Of a stretch of DNA of 48,894 nucleotides, positions 26,701 through 36,119 are shown piece after piece. The notes beneath the pieces were generated by a model. That model searched no databases. It was not told where the DNA came from and saw only the letters and a list, made by a program, of their open reading frames with translations. The position numbers and the translations under genes were made by a program. This DNA is from an uncultured Aureispira sp. (GTDB lineage: Bacteria > Bacteroidota > Bacteroidia > Chitinophagales > Saprospiraceae). Positions within the stretch are counted from its first letter, which is position 1. Each line of letters starts with the position of its first letter. The stretch spans positions 1-48,894 of the forward strand of contig CAJQQM010000024.1 of NCBI GenBank assembly GCA_905480485.1, written 5' to 3'.

Positions 26701-29700
26701 CGGCTGTATAAAATCTAGGGCTGCTAAAATAAATATCTCCTCCCCAATAGGCATTACGAAGATACAAATATCCACTGCCGCTTAATAATAAATTCTGAGC
26801 AGTATTACCCAATTGAGTAAAATTGCGAAAAACGAGTCTTCCTGTGGTAAATCCAGTAGGGCTAATATTTAAAGTTTTGTTGGCGGCCAAAATAGCACTC
26901 CCGCCGTTATCGCCAAAACGAATACCCTGACCACCTGTAGAAGTTAATTGAATATTATCGTTGTAACGATTAAAACTATTGATACTCTGATTTAAATATA
27001 TGCCTGAATTGTTACCCGTACCTATATTGAGGAGGTCTAAGCTACGGTCAAAAATGATAGACCCTCCATTACCCAGATAAATCCGATTGTTAGAACCGCT
27101 GCCATTATTTATTATCTGCGTTAATCCTTGACAATCAAGTTGTGTTCCATTACGATTGCTGATATATAGACTCGAATTAATACCGGAAGCTGTTTGAAAT
27201 ACATTTAAGTTTCCTTGAACTACATGCCCTAATCCACTATTGGCAAGGTATAAATTTGAGCTTCCTGTATTGTATAAATCAAGATTTGCTTCAAAAATAT
27301 CAGCGTTGCCATTACCCATTATGAAACTGCCACTACCACTGTTGCGGATTTCTGTATTTTGTCTAAATTGATTGCCTCCAGGTGAAGTATCACCGCCGCT
27401 ACCTGTTTTGTGCAAAAGGCAGGTACCCCGATAGCTACTTCCATTAGTATAAACCCTAGGGGCAGTAAAGGTTACTGAACCGCCCCAATCCGCATCTCTA
27501 AGGTACAGATAAGCCGAACCTGTAAGCGTTAATTGCTGTGCTGTAGCGCCTGTTTGGCTAAAGTTACGGAGGAATAAAGTTCCGGAACTAAAACCACCGA
27601 GACCTACACTAATTGTTTTGTTAGCAGCTAAGACTGCCGCACCACCACTTTCGCCAAAACGAATACCCTGACCGTTGCTAGCGTGCAGTTCGATATCTTC
27701 GTTGTAGGTATTCAAACTACCGGTTCTCGAATTTAGATATATTCTCGAGTTAGTACCCGCTCCGATATTTTTCAAAATTACTTTATCATTGAATAGTATC
27801 GATCCCGAATTGCTCAAATAGATGTTATTAGTGGCACTTCCATTATTAATCGCTTCGGTTATTCCCGCTACGGTTAAGTTCGCATTACTGCTAGATGCCA
27901 ACATTACATTAGAATTAGCGGTGCCTAATTGGTTGATGGTTAAATTTCCATCAATGCGATGTCCACTGCCATTGTTGGCAACATAGGTACTGCTTGTTCC
28001 CGTATTATTTATCACTAGATTACCCCTGAAAATATCGGCATTGCCATTACCCATGACCCAAAAAGCAGTCCCGCTATTGGTCAGTTCTGTATTGCCTGAT
28101 ATGCTGTTTCCACCAGGACAATAATCGTTAGATGCGCCTGTTTTTGTCAATTTTAAATTGCCCCCAAAGGTGCAATCCCAGCTGTAAACTCTAGGGGCAG
28201 TAAAGTCTATATCAGCTTCCCAACTAGAGGAACGCATGTACAAGTAGGCGGTCCCGCTTAGTAAAAGATGGTGCAAATTTGTACCTAATTGAGAAAAATT
28301 TCTAAATGTTAAATTCCCCGAATTATATCCAGCTGCACCGACTGATATTTTTTGGTTGATGGCAAGTGTGCCTGAACCACCATTTTGTCCAAATCGTATA
28401 CCACCTCCGTTGGTTGAAGTCAATATAATAGAATCCGCATAATTATTGTTGCTCGTAGCACCGTGATTGAGGTAGATAGCTCCATTTGTACTACTACCGA
28501 TATTACTTAGGCGAAGGCTACCCTCAAAAAGTATCGAACCATTATTGCCCAAATAAATATGATTGTTGGTGCCAGAACCATTATTTTGTACCGTAGTGTT
28601 GCCTACCACTCTTATAAAGCAATTGGAACTATTCGCTAATTGAATAGAATTAGAGGTACCAGTACTAGATTGAATGATATCTAAGTGGCCTCCGATAAAA
28701 TGGCCATTGTTATTATTGCCAATATAGACCGTTCCTATGCCGCGATTGACGATGGATACATTTTGCATAAAGGTGTCGGCTAATGTATTGCCAAAGAGTA
28801 AATTGTTGGAGCCAGCGTGTATTAGGGTAGCAGAACCTAAAACAGTATTACCACCTGCAGAATAATCATTGGTGGCTCCTGTTTTTTCGAGGTATAATTG
28901 AGCGCCGTAATAAGATGAGGCACTGTATAATCTAGGTGCTGTAACACTAAAATCACCATTCCAATGGTTATTAGAACCATAAAAATAGCTGTTAGCGCTC
29001 ATGTTAAAACTGTGGTTTGTAGTCCCCAATTGCGTAAAATTTTGTAGGCGAAGCATACCTGCCGTAAATCCCGCCGCACCAATATTAATGTTTTTGGCGA
29101 CTGCAAGCCTACCTATTCCGCCGTTTTGACCAAAACGAATTCCCTGACCCGTTGTCGAACTAATACTAATATTACCTAAATAATTATTGATACTATTGGT
29201 TCTATCATTCAAATAAATAGCAGAGTTGTTGCCTGTTCCGCTGTTGTCTAAACTTAAGTCGTCGTTGAATACAATAGAACCAAATAAGCCTAAGTACAAA
29301 CTGTTGTTGGCTGCGTTTCCTTGATTAATAACCGTGGTTTTGCCAACGATGTTTAATTGACTATTGCTACCATAAGCAAGGTATATATTGTTGTTGGTGC
29401 TATTTGCTTGGTTGATAATCGTCAGCTTGTCATTGATTTGATTTCCCAAACTATTATAAGCAAGGAATAAGTGGTTGTTGCCTTGGTTTATTAGGGTTAA
29501 GGGCGCATTAAAAATATCTGCATTTACATTTCCAAAGGCAAACAGGCCCGTTCCCGAATTAATCAATTCTGTCGTATCATTAAATGTATTATTACCACTT
29601 GAGTAGTTGTTGCCCGCACCTGTCTTATTTAAGCTTACTGGAGCATTAAATTGTACTCCTGAACAAAATATTTGAGGTGCTTCCAAATTTAATCTGCCAT

Positions 29701-30598
29701 TAAAAACGGTTCCATTTTCTAAGTACAAATAGGCAGTACCACTTAGGCTAATAGCAAGCGGCTGTTGACTAGATTGCAGAAAATTTTGTATTTCAAGATT
29801 ACCGGCACTAAAACCGTCGGCCCCTATAAAAATAGTTTTGTTGGCTGCTAAAGAAGCATCATTAAGGGCAGTTCCTTGTCCAAACCGAATCCCTTGTCCG
29901 TTGGTAGATGAGAGAATGATATTCCCATTGAATAGATTGCCGGTAGAATTATAAGCCAAATGAATCAAGTTTGTCCCACTGTTGCTGACCGAAATGTCTT
30001 GGTTGTATATATCCGCTTGATTACCGCCCAAAACGAGGTAGCCGCTACCAGAATTTATCAAGGTCAAATAGTCATTAAATATATTTCCTCCATTTCCAAA
30101 ATCATTGCCCGGACCCGTTTTATTGAAGGTACAGGCTTTGTTATAGGTACTGCCATTCAAGTATAGGTTGCCACAAATCACATCCATCGGAATTGAAATC
30201 TCTACATTACTGCAAAAAAGTCTTCCGCTACTGTTGATGTTTAATTGACTGTTGTTACTTGCATCAATCAACGATCCATTGTAGAAATAATTATCATTGC
30301 TGCCAACAATATTCATCGAAAAGCTATTGAAGTCGATAGTCCCTACAAAGGAGGCATCGATACTGATGGATTCGATGGTGACTAGCTGATCAAGTCGACA
30401 GGTTCCGAGGTGATTGTTATTAAATACGGCCCTTTGAGTGGCGGTGGGTGCACCAAGACCGTCGGGATTCCCTGTAGGGCTGTTTGACCAATTGTTAGAC
30501 GACCAATTCGCCAAGCTGTTGGCTACCCAATATCGATTTTGGGCGTTTAATTGATACTGTAAAACCAAAATAAAAATAAACAGTAGATATTTTTTCAT
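23699..30598 (-). CDS. Giant T9SS repeat protein, probably a beta-helix surface fibre
   Basis: The frame is open from 30625, but the ATG at 30598 is preferred: it puts a good signal peptide (MKKYLLFIFILVLQYQLNAQ) at the very start, giving 2299 residues. An N-terminal part with RYWVANSLANWSSNNWS is typical of Bacteroidota surface proteins. It is followed by one short and six full repeats rich in N, G, S and T, each with IYLGNxGSI-, GQGIRFG- and LSGxAYLYLR-like lines. A short domain, then the linker LPVDWLQFDVVRG, an FN3-like part with YYRLKQLDIDG and a T9SS type A sorting domain (IFPNPVQDIITI) close the protein. The strand-turn periodicity suggests a right-handed beta-helix. Likely a surface adhesin or sheath; the function is inferred. 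Confidence 0.85.
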   Translation of the reverse strand: MKKYLLFIFILVLQYQLNAQNRYWVANSLANWSSNNWSNSPTGNPDGLGAPTATQRAVFNNNHLGTCRLDQLVTIESISIDASFVGTIDFNSFSMNIVGSNDNYFYNGSLIDASNNSQLNINSSGRLFCSNVEISIPMDVICGNLYLNGSTYNKACTFNKTGPGNDFGNGGNIFNDYLTLINSGSGYLVLGGNQADIYNQDISVSNSGTNLIHLAYNSTGNLFNGNIILSSTNGQGIRFGQGTALNDASLAANKTIFIGADGFSAGNLEIQNFLQSSQQPLAISLSGTAYLYLENGTVFNGRLNLEAPQIFCSGVQFNAPVSLNKTGAGNNYSSGNNTFNDTTELINSGTGLFAFGNVNADIFNAPLTLINQGNNHLFLAYNSLGNQINDKLTIINQANSTNNNIYLAYGSNSQLNIVGKTTVINQGNAANNSLYLGLFGSIVFNDDLSLDNSGTGNNSAIYLNDRTNSINNYLGNISISSTTGQGIRFGQNGGIGRLAVAKNINIGAAGFTAGMLRLQNFTQLGTTNHSFNMSANSYFYGSNNHWNGDFSVTAPRLYSASSYYGAQLYLEKTGATNDYSAGGNTVLGSATLIHAGSNNLLFGNTLADTFMQNVSIVNRGIGTVYIGNNNNGHFIGGHLDIIQSSTGTSNSIQLANSSNCFIRVVGNTTVQNNGSGTNNHIYLGNNGSILFEGSLRLSNIGSSTNGAIYLNHGATSNNNYADSIILTSTNGGGIRFGQNGGSGTLAINQKISVGAAGYNSGNLTFRNFSQLGTNLHHLLLSGTAYLYMRSSSWEADIDFTAPRVYSWDCTFGGNLKLTKTGASNDYCPGGNSISGNTELTNSGTAFWVMGNGNADIFRGNLVINNTGTSSTYVANNGSGHRIDGNLTINQLGTANSNVMLASSSNANLTVAGITEAINNGSATNNIYLSNSGSILFNDKVILKNIGAGTNSRIYLNSRTGSLNTYNEDIELHASNGQGIRFGESGGAAVLAANKTISVGLGGFSSGTLFLRNFSQTGATAQQLTLTGSAYLYLRDADWGGSVTFTAPRVYTNGSSYRGTCLLHKTGSGGDTSPGGNQFRQNTEIRNSGSGSFIMGNGNADIFEANLDLYNTGSSNLYLANSGLGHVVQGNLNVFQTASGINSSLYISNRNGTQLDCQGLTQIINNGSGSNNRIYLGNGGSIIFDRSLDLLNIGTGNNSGIYLNQSINSFNRYNDNIQLTSTGGQGIRFGDNGGSAILAANKTLNISPTGFTTGRLVFRNFTQLGNTAQNLLLSGSGYLYLRNAYWGGDIYFSSPRFYTADSRFLGLSYIEKTGPDNDYSPGGNYFLSDANIIHSGDNAMIMGNGKADTFQTNLEVINNGTGSFYLANQGPNHFIGGNLNLSHLVNADNDILVLANNTLSSLRIDGNTNLINNTSSNSNRVYLGNYGDIIFNGQLRLHNLGSGINSGIYLNNRTTSNNSFNENIQLECISGTGIRFGDAGGQASLAAGKTISIFNNFSAGQLLFRNFTQTGNQAQQIQLSNTATFYNYDADWGGNVQFEGPRLYTRGTQYRGTARLIKSSISNDYSNGNNVFNESCELINTGNGLFAMGNNNPDIFEKEAVFRNQGQYRMYIAHNSSGNQFKDKVFFYNSASDASNNDCQLNCGTNSTAVFSDSVFLINQSTGYNSLNICNYGQADFLGPLSILNHGTHNSNFVHLNRANSGSNFYADIIVESSTGNGIYFGQGGGSSTLATNRRILIGPLGYSQGNLYLRNFTQLGTTAQSLSLSGTSILSHYNNNWNAAVQFTAPRQLLRSTLFNASAYLEKSGGSNDYSYGGCIFNSSTTIVNSSNNQMVLDNNSPNDFNAAVSFNQRSNGRLYPNYNQACTFASDINIDFPVGQSVLFGVNNNAAVILDGTQPQSINDLANSENPVFRNLYVNQSAGGSVQLNTVSAISNELQLNQGIIFNSTNTLLRILDNAFISSVSDISYVNGPVEKIGNDAFTFPVGKNNRYRPCGISAPNSTVAAFRAEYFQNNPDPLYNTNLKDLSIDFVSNCEYWMMDRTAAASSVRVTLSWNDFTSCGLKQLALTQVVRWDGNLWRDHGNANPTTSTVSSATAINNFSPFTLSVIDPGLPVDWLQFDVVRGLEDSVLIDWATASETNNLGFELQRMLDTESSFSSIAWVDGQGSSTNINYYRHIDANAHQGISYYRLKQLDIDGTFSFSETKALAGLSSDIVFDATIFPNPVQDIITIKTNNLSIDSETLRIRIMAVDGREIWSTWVPSKKFHSYQFDYVQNLASGVYLIQLSNERGDSKSFRFTKTN
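25170..30125 (-). repeat. Seven long protein repeats in the giant gene
   Basis: The codons for the GIRFG-type motif recur at 29880, 29130, 28389, 27654, 26913, 26172 and 25437, so the spacings are 750, 741, 735, 741, 741 and 735 bases (all multiples of 3; 250, 247, 245, 247, 247 and 245 residues). Unit boundaries are marked by KTGxxNDYxxGGN. The first unit is shorter (about 490 bases between boundary motifs) and lacks the middle NNxIYLGNxGSI block. Confidence 0.93.
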
Positions 30599-31193
30599 TA
30601 GATAACAAGTAGAGGTAGCCGACATGCACTTAATCGAAAATCAAGCAAGTAAGACTACAATTAACCAATCAGTTTGTAGGGAGGGTATAGTTTGGTTAAC
30701 CGGCATTTTTGTTAGGCTTTAGCCATAAAAAAACCTTCGATCTTGTTAAAACAAAAAATTAGGGTAATTGAAAGGTGGGTGTTTTGTTTTGACACTATAA
30801 ATATACCAATTTATTCGGCGTTTTGTTTATTTAGACAAATAATATTACGCAGCAATAGGACTATTTTGATAAATCATGTAGGAAAAATGACAAAAAGCAT
30901 AGCTCAAAGGCGTTTTTTATCAAAAAAAACATAAAAGTTTAAGCAATAAAGACTTAGGATTGCTTTTTCTTTGATTTAGACAGAAGAACGAATATTATTA
31001 GACTTAGATAAATAACTTTATCAGCTTCTAATTGAAATAATAAAGTATTTAATTTAGCCATAATGCTTGTATTGTCTAAAATATTTTATTCTTATTGACA
31101 TTTGCAATATGAATTGTTGCAAAAAAAACGTAAATTCGCCCTATTAAACAATAAAACAATCCAATTCTATAATCTTAAATCATCGATATAATT
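30599..31193. other. 595-base intergenic region between giant gene and aconitase
   Basis: Very AT-rich divergent region. It holds an inverted repeat TTAACCAA (30661-30668) / TTGGTTAA (30692-30699) in the likely leader of the giant gene, and a weak 7-bp hairpin followed by a T-rich stretch (30941-30970). A TTG-started frame of 63 codons (30743-30934) has an implausible composition and is not called. No exact TAnnTTTG box is convincing on either side. A near match, TAAATTCG (31131-31138), lies about 55 bases before the aconitase start. Confidence 0.6.
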
Positions 31194-33470
31194 ATGGCAT
31201 TTGACATTGATATGATCAAAAAGCATTATGAGTCCCTACCGGCAAAGATTCAGAAGGCTCGTGAAACGCTTCAAAAACCACTATCCCTTTCCGAAAAAAT
31301 ATTATTCTCTCACCTAAATGCTGCTTCGCCTGTTCAAAATTTTGAAAGAGGAGAAGACTATGTTTTCTTTTCTCCCGACCGTGTTGCCATGCAAGATGCT
31401 ACGGCACAGATGGCTTTGTTGCAGTTTATGATGGCGGGTAAAGATAAAGTAGCAGTTCCGTCTACCGTGCACTGTGATCACCTTATACAAGCTAAAGTGG
31501 GCGCTGATGCCGACCTTGAAATAGCCAAGGATTCAAACTCAGAAGTCTATGATTTTTTGCGTTCTGTATCCGATAAATACGGCGTAGGTTTCTGGAAACC
31601 TGGCGCAGGCATTATTCACCAAATTGTTTTGGAGAATTATGCATTTCCGGGTGGTATGATGATTGGTACCGATTCGCATACAGTTAATGCAGGTGGATTG
31701 GGTATGGTAGCTATCGGAATAGGTGGTGCAGATGCTGTTGATGTGATGGCTGGATTGCCATGGGAATTGAAAATGCCCCAATTAATTGGCGTTAAATTGA
31801 CTGGAAAATTAAATGGATGGACTTCCCCCAAGGATGTAATCTTAAAGGTAGCAGGAATTTTAGGAGCCAAAGGAGGTACCGGCTATATCGTTGAATACTT
31901 CGGAGAAGGTGCGATAAATATGTCCTGTACTGGAAAAGGGACAATCTGTAATATGGGTGCCGAGATAGGGGCTACCACCTCTACTTTTGGCTACGATGGA
32001 TCTATGAAACGTTATCTTGAAGCCACTGACCGTGCAGATGTAGCCGCCTTGGCTGAGTCGGTCAAAGAACATCTAACTGGTGACGATGAAGTCTATGCCA
32101 ATCCACAACAATATTTTGATCAAGTAATCGAAATCAATCTTTCGGAATTAGAACCACATTTGAATGGTCCCTTTACGCCCGATCGTGCTTGGCCTATTTC
32201 TACTTTTGCTAAAGCAGTAGAAGAAAATGATTTTCCCACCAAATTATCCGTTGGTTTGATTGGTTCCTGCACCAACTCTTCTTATGAAGATTTGATGAGA
32301 GCTGCATCTATTGCCAAACAGGCTAAAGCTAAAGGTTTGAAAGCAAAGGCTGAATTTACCATAACTCCTGGCTCTGAACTGGTGCGTTTTACTGCCGAAA
32401 GAGATGGCTTATTAGATACTCTAGAAAATATTGGTGCGATGGTTTTAGCCAATGCATGTGGCCCTTGTATTGGTATGTGGGCACGCGTTGGTGCTGAAAA
32501 GCAAGAAAAAAATGCTATAATTCACTCCTTCAACAGAAATTTTGCCAAACGTGCTGATGGAAATCCAAACACCATGGCTTTTGTAGCCTCCCCCGAATTG
32601 GTCACAGCGATGACAATTGCGGGCGACATGAAATTCAATCCATTAACCGATACGCTTATTAATGAGCATGGAGAAGCTGTAAAATTAGATCCACCAACCG
32701 GTGATGAGCTTCCTACAAAAGGCTTTGATGTTAAAGACGCCGGCTATGTTGCACCTGCCAAAGATGGTTCGGGTGTGAATGTAGCGGTCAACCCTAGTTC
32801 TAAGCGTTTACAGTTGCTAACGCCTTTTGTTCCTATGAATCAGCAGGCCTTGAAAGGCATGCGTTTGCTAATCAAAGCCAAAGGCAAGTGTACTACCGAT
32901 CATATATCGATGGCTGGCCCTTGGTTAAAGTACCGTGGACACTTAGAAAATATTTCACAAAACTGTTATATAGGAGCAGTTAATTATTTTAATGAACAAA
33001 CAAATACAGTCGCCAACTATGTCGACAGTGCTCAGCCAAATTATATGCCTGTGCCCGAATCTGCTTTGAAATATCAAGAGGCAGGTATAGGTACCGTTGT
33101 ATTTGGTGAGGATAATTTAGGGGAGGGATCTTCTAGAGAACATGCGGCTATGGAACCTCGGTTTTTAGGGGTTAAAGCTGTTATAGTCAAGTCTTTTGCC
33201 CGTATTCATCAAACCAATCTCAAGAAACAAGGGATGCTTGCCCTTACCTTTGTAAATCCTTCAGATTATGATAAAGTAAGACAAGATGATAGGGTTGACA
33301 TTCTTGGTTTTGACAGCTTTGCTGAAGATCAGAATTTAACGGTTGTTTTACATCATGCCGATGGAACAGAAGCTTCATTTGAGGTGGCGCATACGTACAA
33401 CGATGCTCAAATCGAATGGGTGAAATCTGGTTCTGCCTTAAATAAAATACGAAAAGATCAAGGTCTATAA
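31194..33470 (+). CDS. Aconitate hydratase (mitochondrial type)
   Basis: The 758-residue enzyme interconverts citrate and isocitrate in the TCA cycle. It shows the [4Fe-4S] cysteines in [18 protein letters not shown] and in [13 protein letters not shown]. Other landmarks are the early [22 protein letters not shown], and the late swivel domain with [32 protein letters not shown] and [15 protein letters not shown]. Length and motifs match the mitochondrial-type aconitase, which is shorter than the AcnA/IRP type of about 900. It stands alone with its own terminator. Confidence 0.96.
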   Translation: MAFDIDMIKKHYESLPAKIQKARETLQKPLSLSEKILFSHLNAASPVQNFERGEDYVFFSPDRVAMQDATAQMALLQFMMAGKDKVAVPSTVHCDHLIQAKVGADADLEIAKDSNSEVYDFLRSVSDKYGVGFWKPGAGIIHQIVLENYAFPGGMMIGTDSHTVNAGGLGMVAIGIGGADAVDVMAGLPWELKMPQLIGVKLTGKLNGWTSPKDVILKVAGILGAKGGTGYIVEYFGEGAINMSCTGKGTICNMGAEIGATTSTFGYDGSMKRYLEATDRADVAALAESVKEHLTGDDEVYANPQQYFDQVIEINLSELEPHLNGPFTPDRAWPISTFAKAVEENDFPTKLSVGLIGSCTNSSYEDLMRAASIAKQAKAKGLKAKAEFTITPGSELVRFTAERDGLLDTLENIGAMVLANACGPCIGMWARVGAEKQEKNAIIHSFNRNFAKRADGNPNTMAFVASPELVTAMTIAGDMKFNPLTDTLINEHGEAVKLDPPTGDELPTKGFDVKDAGYVAPAKDGSGVNVAVNPSSKRLQLLTPFVPMNQQALKGMRLLIKAKGKCTTDHISMAGPWLKYRGHLENISQNCYIGAVNYFNEQTNTVANYVDSAQPNYMPVPESALKYQEAGIGTVVFGEDNLGEGSSREHAAMEPRFLGVKAVIVKSFARIHQTNLKKQGMLALTFVNPSDYDKVRQDDRVDILGFDSFAEDQNLTVVLHHADGTEASFEVAHTYNDAQIEWVKSGSALNKIRKDQGL

Positions 33471-33491
33471 AATGTCCTTCTTCATAATTTG

Positions 33492-33524
33492 AAGAGGTTG
33501 TCTATAGAGGCAACCTCTTTTTTT
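33492..33524 (+). terminator. Terminator after aconitase gene
   Basis: A 9-bp stem (33492-33500 with 33511-33519) around a 10-base loop is followed by a run of T. It starts 21 bases after the aconitase stop. Confidence 0.85.
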
Positions 33525-33737
33525 GTTTATGACCAAGCTCAGACATTGTAATTGAATAATTATTAATATATTATCGATTATCGTAGAGGAGATTTCCTCT
33601 TAGTAAGCTATTTTATCCTTAATGCTGCAAAGACAGTGTCCTGCAGCTTAAAACTTAGGTAAAGGGCTTGATTTTTGTGATATATTCCTTGTTTTGGGAA
33701 TTGATTTTTTTGATTGGATAATTTTAAATATTTTAGG

Positions 33738-35483
33738 ATGAAGTACCACTTATTAATTTGTTTAGTGCTCCGTTTTTATTGTTTAGATGCTCAATACACT
33801 TGGGAGTCTAAAATTGACGCATCAGTATGGGAACAGCAGTCAGCTGCTAAACAGTTTGAGTATTTTGTGCTTCTGAAGGATCAGGCGAATACAGCCTCCG
33901 CCAAATTAAAAAAGACAAAGGAAGAAAAGGCCGCAGCGGTATACCGTTTATTAATTGAGACGGCAAGCAATAGTCAAGGCGCTTTATTACAAATAATTAA
34001 ACAACAGACCCCTCATTATCGCCCTTTTTTTATGGTCAACGGTATTTGGGTAAAGTCCAATGCTGATTTGATGGAACATTTGGCCAAACGTTCAGAGGTC
34101 TTATGCATTGCTCCGAATCCAATCATCGAAAATAAGTTGCCAAGCCCAATTTTGCCATCTGCGACAACAAAATCAGCCAATGGAATTGAGTGGGGGATTA
34201 GTCGGATAAAAGCGGATTTGCTATGGGCCAACAACATTAAGGGTGCTGGTGTCGTGGTCGGAGGTCAAGATACTGGTTATGAATGGTATCATCCTGCCAT
34301 TCAAACACAATACAGAGGCGATAACGGCGATCATAATTACCATTGGCACGATGCCATTCATGGGCAGCTAAGTAACGATACATTCAATTCATGTGGCTAT
34401 GATGTCAAGTATCCCTGTGATGACGGTTCGCATGGAACACATACTATGGGAACTATTGTTGGCGATGATGGACAAGGTAATCAAATTGGTGTTGCCCCTG
34501 AGGCTGATTGGATAGGCTGTCGAAACATGGAAAATGGTTTTGGAACACCAACGACCTATATCGAGTGTTTTGAATGGTTTTTGGCGCCTACAGATAGCAA
34601 TGGCTTACAAGCTAATACTAGCATGGCGCCCCACGTAATTGCTAATTCTTGGGGCTGTCCTCCTTCTGAAGGCTGCAATCCTAGCAATTTTTATATGATG
34701 CAATTAGCTATTGAAAATCTTAAAAATGCCGGAACTTTTATTGCTGTTTCTGCTGGCAATGACGGTTGGTCAGGATGTAATTCTATTCGTAATCCAGCCT
34801 CTATTTTTGAAGCGAGCTTTTCGGTCGGGGCATCGGATATACTTGATACTTTAGCCAATTTTAGCAGCCGCGGATGGGTGAGTATTGATAGTAGTTTTAG
34901 AATGAAACCCAATGTTACAGCCCCTGGAGTCAATGTACGTTCTTGTGTGCCGGGTAACAGTTATGCCAATTATTCGGGGACATCAATGGCAGGTCCACAT
35001 GTGGCCGGTGCAGTAGCTTTACTCATCAGTGCAAAGCCATCTCTAGCCGGACAAGTTGACTCGCTCGAAAATCTTTTGGAACAAACTGCTGATACAATTT
35101 ATACGTATCGCAATGATACCTGTGGCACTACCGACCAATTGGTGTTTCCCAACAATATGGTTGGTTACGGGCGTATTAATTTGTACAAAGCGCTTCAGAT
35201 TATTCGACCTGATTTGACGAGCAATATCAAACAAGTTTCTCCTGCTGCTTCTTTAGGTATTTTTCCCAATCCATTTACGAACACTGTTCAAATAAAAACA
35301 AGTCTACCTATCGGGAACTGTACGATTATAATAGTAGATGCATTCGGCAAAATAGTCAAACAAATGAATAGCTTTTTTACTACTCATTTGGAAATAAATT
35401 TATCTGATTTACCTAAAGCTGTTTATTTTATGCACCTCAACAATGGAAAAACAAGTTTAATGGGTAAATTAATCAAACAATAA
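33738..35483 (+). CDS. Secreted S8 (subtilisin-like) serine protease with T9SS sorting domain
   Basis: The frame is open from an ATG at 33714, but the ATG at 33738 starts directly at the signal peptide (MKYHLLICLVLRFYCLDAQ) and is preferred (581 residues). A propeptide-like region is followed by the catalytic triad: Asp in GGQDTGYEW (near 34268), His in GSHGTHTMG (near 34432), and Ser in SGTSMAGPHVAGA (codon 34983-34985). The oxyanion Asn lies in VIANSWGCPPSEG. Several Cys pairs are present, as in bacillopeptidase-like members. The end has LGIFPNPFTNTVQI and a T9SS type A sorting domain. The protein digests extracellular proteins. It is followed 5 bases later by a small exported-protein gene. 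Confidence 0.93.
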   Translation: MKYHLLICLVLRFYCLDAQYTWESKIDASVWEQQSAAKQFEYFVLLKDQANTASAKLKKTKEEKAAAVYRLLIETASNSQGALLQIIKQQTPHYRPFFMVNGIWVKSNADLMEHLAKRSEVLCIAPNPIIENKLPSPILPSATTKSANGIEWGISRIKADLLWANNIKGAGVVVGGQDTGYEWYHPAIQTQYRGDNGDHNYHWHDAIHGQLSNDTFNSCGYDVKYPCDDGSHGTHTMGTIVGDDGQGNQIGVAPEADWIGCRNMENGFGTPTTYIECFEWFLAPTDSNGLQANTSMAPHVIANSWGCPPSEGCNPSNFYMMQLAIENLKNAGTFIAVSAGNDGWSGCNSIRNPASIFEASFSVGASDILDTLANFSSRGWVSIDSSFRMKPNVTAPGVNVRSCVPGNSYANYSGTSMAGPHVAGAVALLISAKPSLAGQVDSLENLLEQTADTIYTYRNDTCGTTDQLVFPNNMVGYGRINLYKALQIIRPDLTSNIKQVSPAASLGIFPNPFTNTVQIKTSLPIGNCTIIIVDAFGKIVKQMNSFFTTHLEINLSDLPKAVYFMHLNNGKTSLMGKLIKQ

Positions 35484-35488
35484 AGGTT

Positions 35489-36055
35489 GTGCTTTGGTAT
35501 AGATACTTTATTAATTGCTCTGTAGTTTTTTTATCCATCTTTGTTACAGTTTTGGAAGCACAAGTCTTGGGAGAACAATCTGAAGTTGCAATAAACGTCA
35601 AAACAACTGGGAAACTAATGCGTAAAAACCGCTTGATTATGGTTGTTGAGGTTGATGTTCCATCTACTTGGAAATTAAATGTAAAAGATGGCTATGGTTC
35701 TATAGGCAATAATGAATTGGATACACTGAGTATGTCTTTACGTTTTAAAAATAACAGTGCAATTCAATTGATTCAACGATTAAAAGCAGAAAGAAAACCT
35801 TCAGATAAAGGGTATTTTTATAAAAAAATTATTTTCGCTCAAACGATTGCCTTTGAAACGGCAAGTCTACCTATCAAAATTAATGCTGATTTGAAATGGC
35901 TTATAGTCAATGCCAAACATTCAAAACACAGCCGTGGGGTAGCATGTTGTTTGCTAAAAGTAGCAGCAAAACGTGAAGATATTGAAACAATAAACGTAGG
36001 TTGGACCTGTAACAAACGGGCTACACTTTATTTGGAGGATGTTCTTGCGAAATAA
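35489..36055 (+). CDS. Unrecognised small exported protein behind the S8 protease
   Basis: The 188-residue frame opens with GTG only 5 bases after the protease stop. A hydrophobic N-terminus (VVFLSIFVTVLEAQ, cleavage near 25) indicates export. The body seems beta-rich: VAINVKTTGKLMRKNRLIMV, then VEVDVPSTWKLNV. Near the end come a Cys-Cys pair (RGVACCLLKV) and a further Cys (GWTCNKRATLYL). No family is recognised. Tight coupling to the protease suggests an inhibitor, chaperone or partner; this is inference only. The GTG start is chosen because it is the only start before the signal peptide. Confidence 0.6.
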   Translation: MLWYRYFINCSVVFLSIFVTVLEAQVLGEQSEVAINVKTTGKLMRKNRLIMVVEVDVPSTWKLNVKDGYGSIGNNELDTLSMSLRFKNNSAIQLIQRLKAERKPSDKGYFYKKIIFAQTIAFETASLPIKINADLKWLIVNAKHSKHSRGVACCLLKVAAKREDIETINVGWTCNKRATLYLEDVLAK

Positions 36056-36119
36056 TTAGATATTTGTTCCTGTTAAATTTTTCTAATAACTATATTGTAT
36101 TTCAAATAAAGGACAAAAT

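Noticed and set aside
23699-30625. Start of the giant gene at 30625
   Set aside because: It would put nine polar residues before a perfect signal peptide that begins with its own ATG at 30598.
30743-30934. 63-codon plus-strand frame followed by a weak hairpin
   Set aside because: It needs a TTG start and has an odd composition (many I, R, F) with no domain-like pattern. The stretch is very AT-rich, so an open frame by chance is likely.
31095-31100. TTGACA upstream of aconitase as a sigma70 -35 element
   Set aside because: Bacteroidota use a different -33/-7 consensus, and there is no TATAAT at proper spacing.
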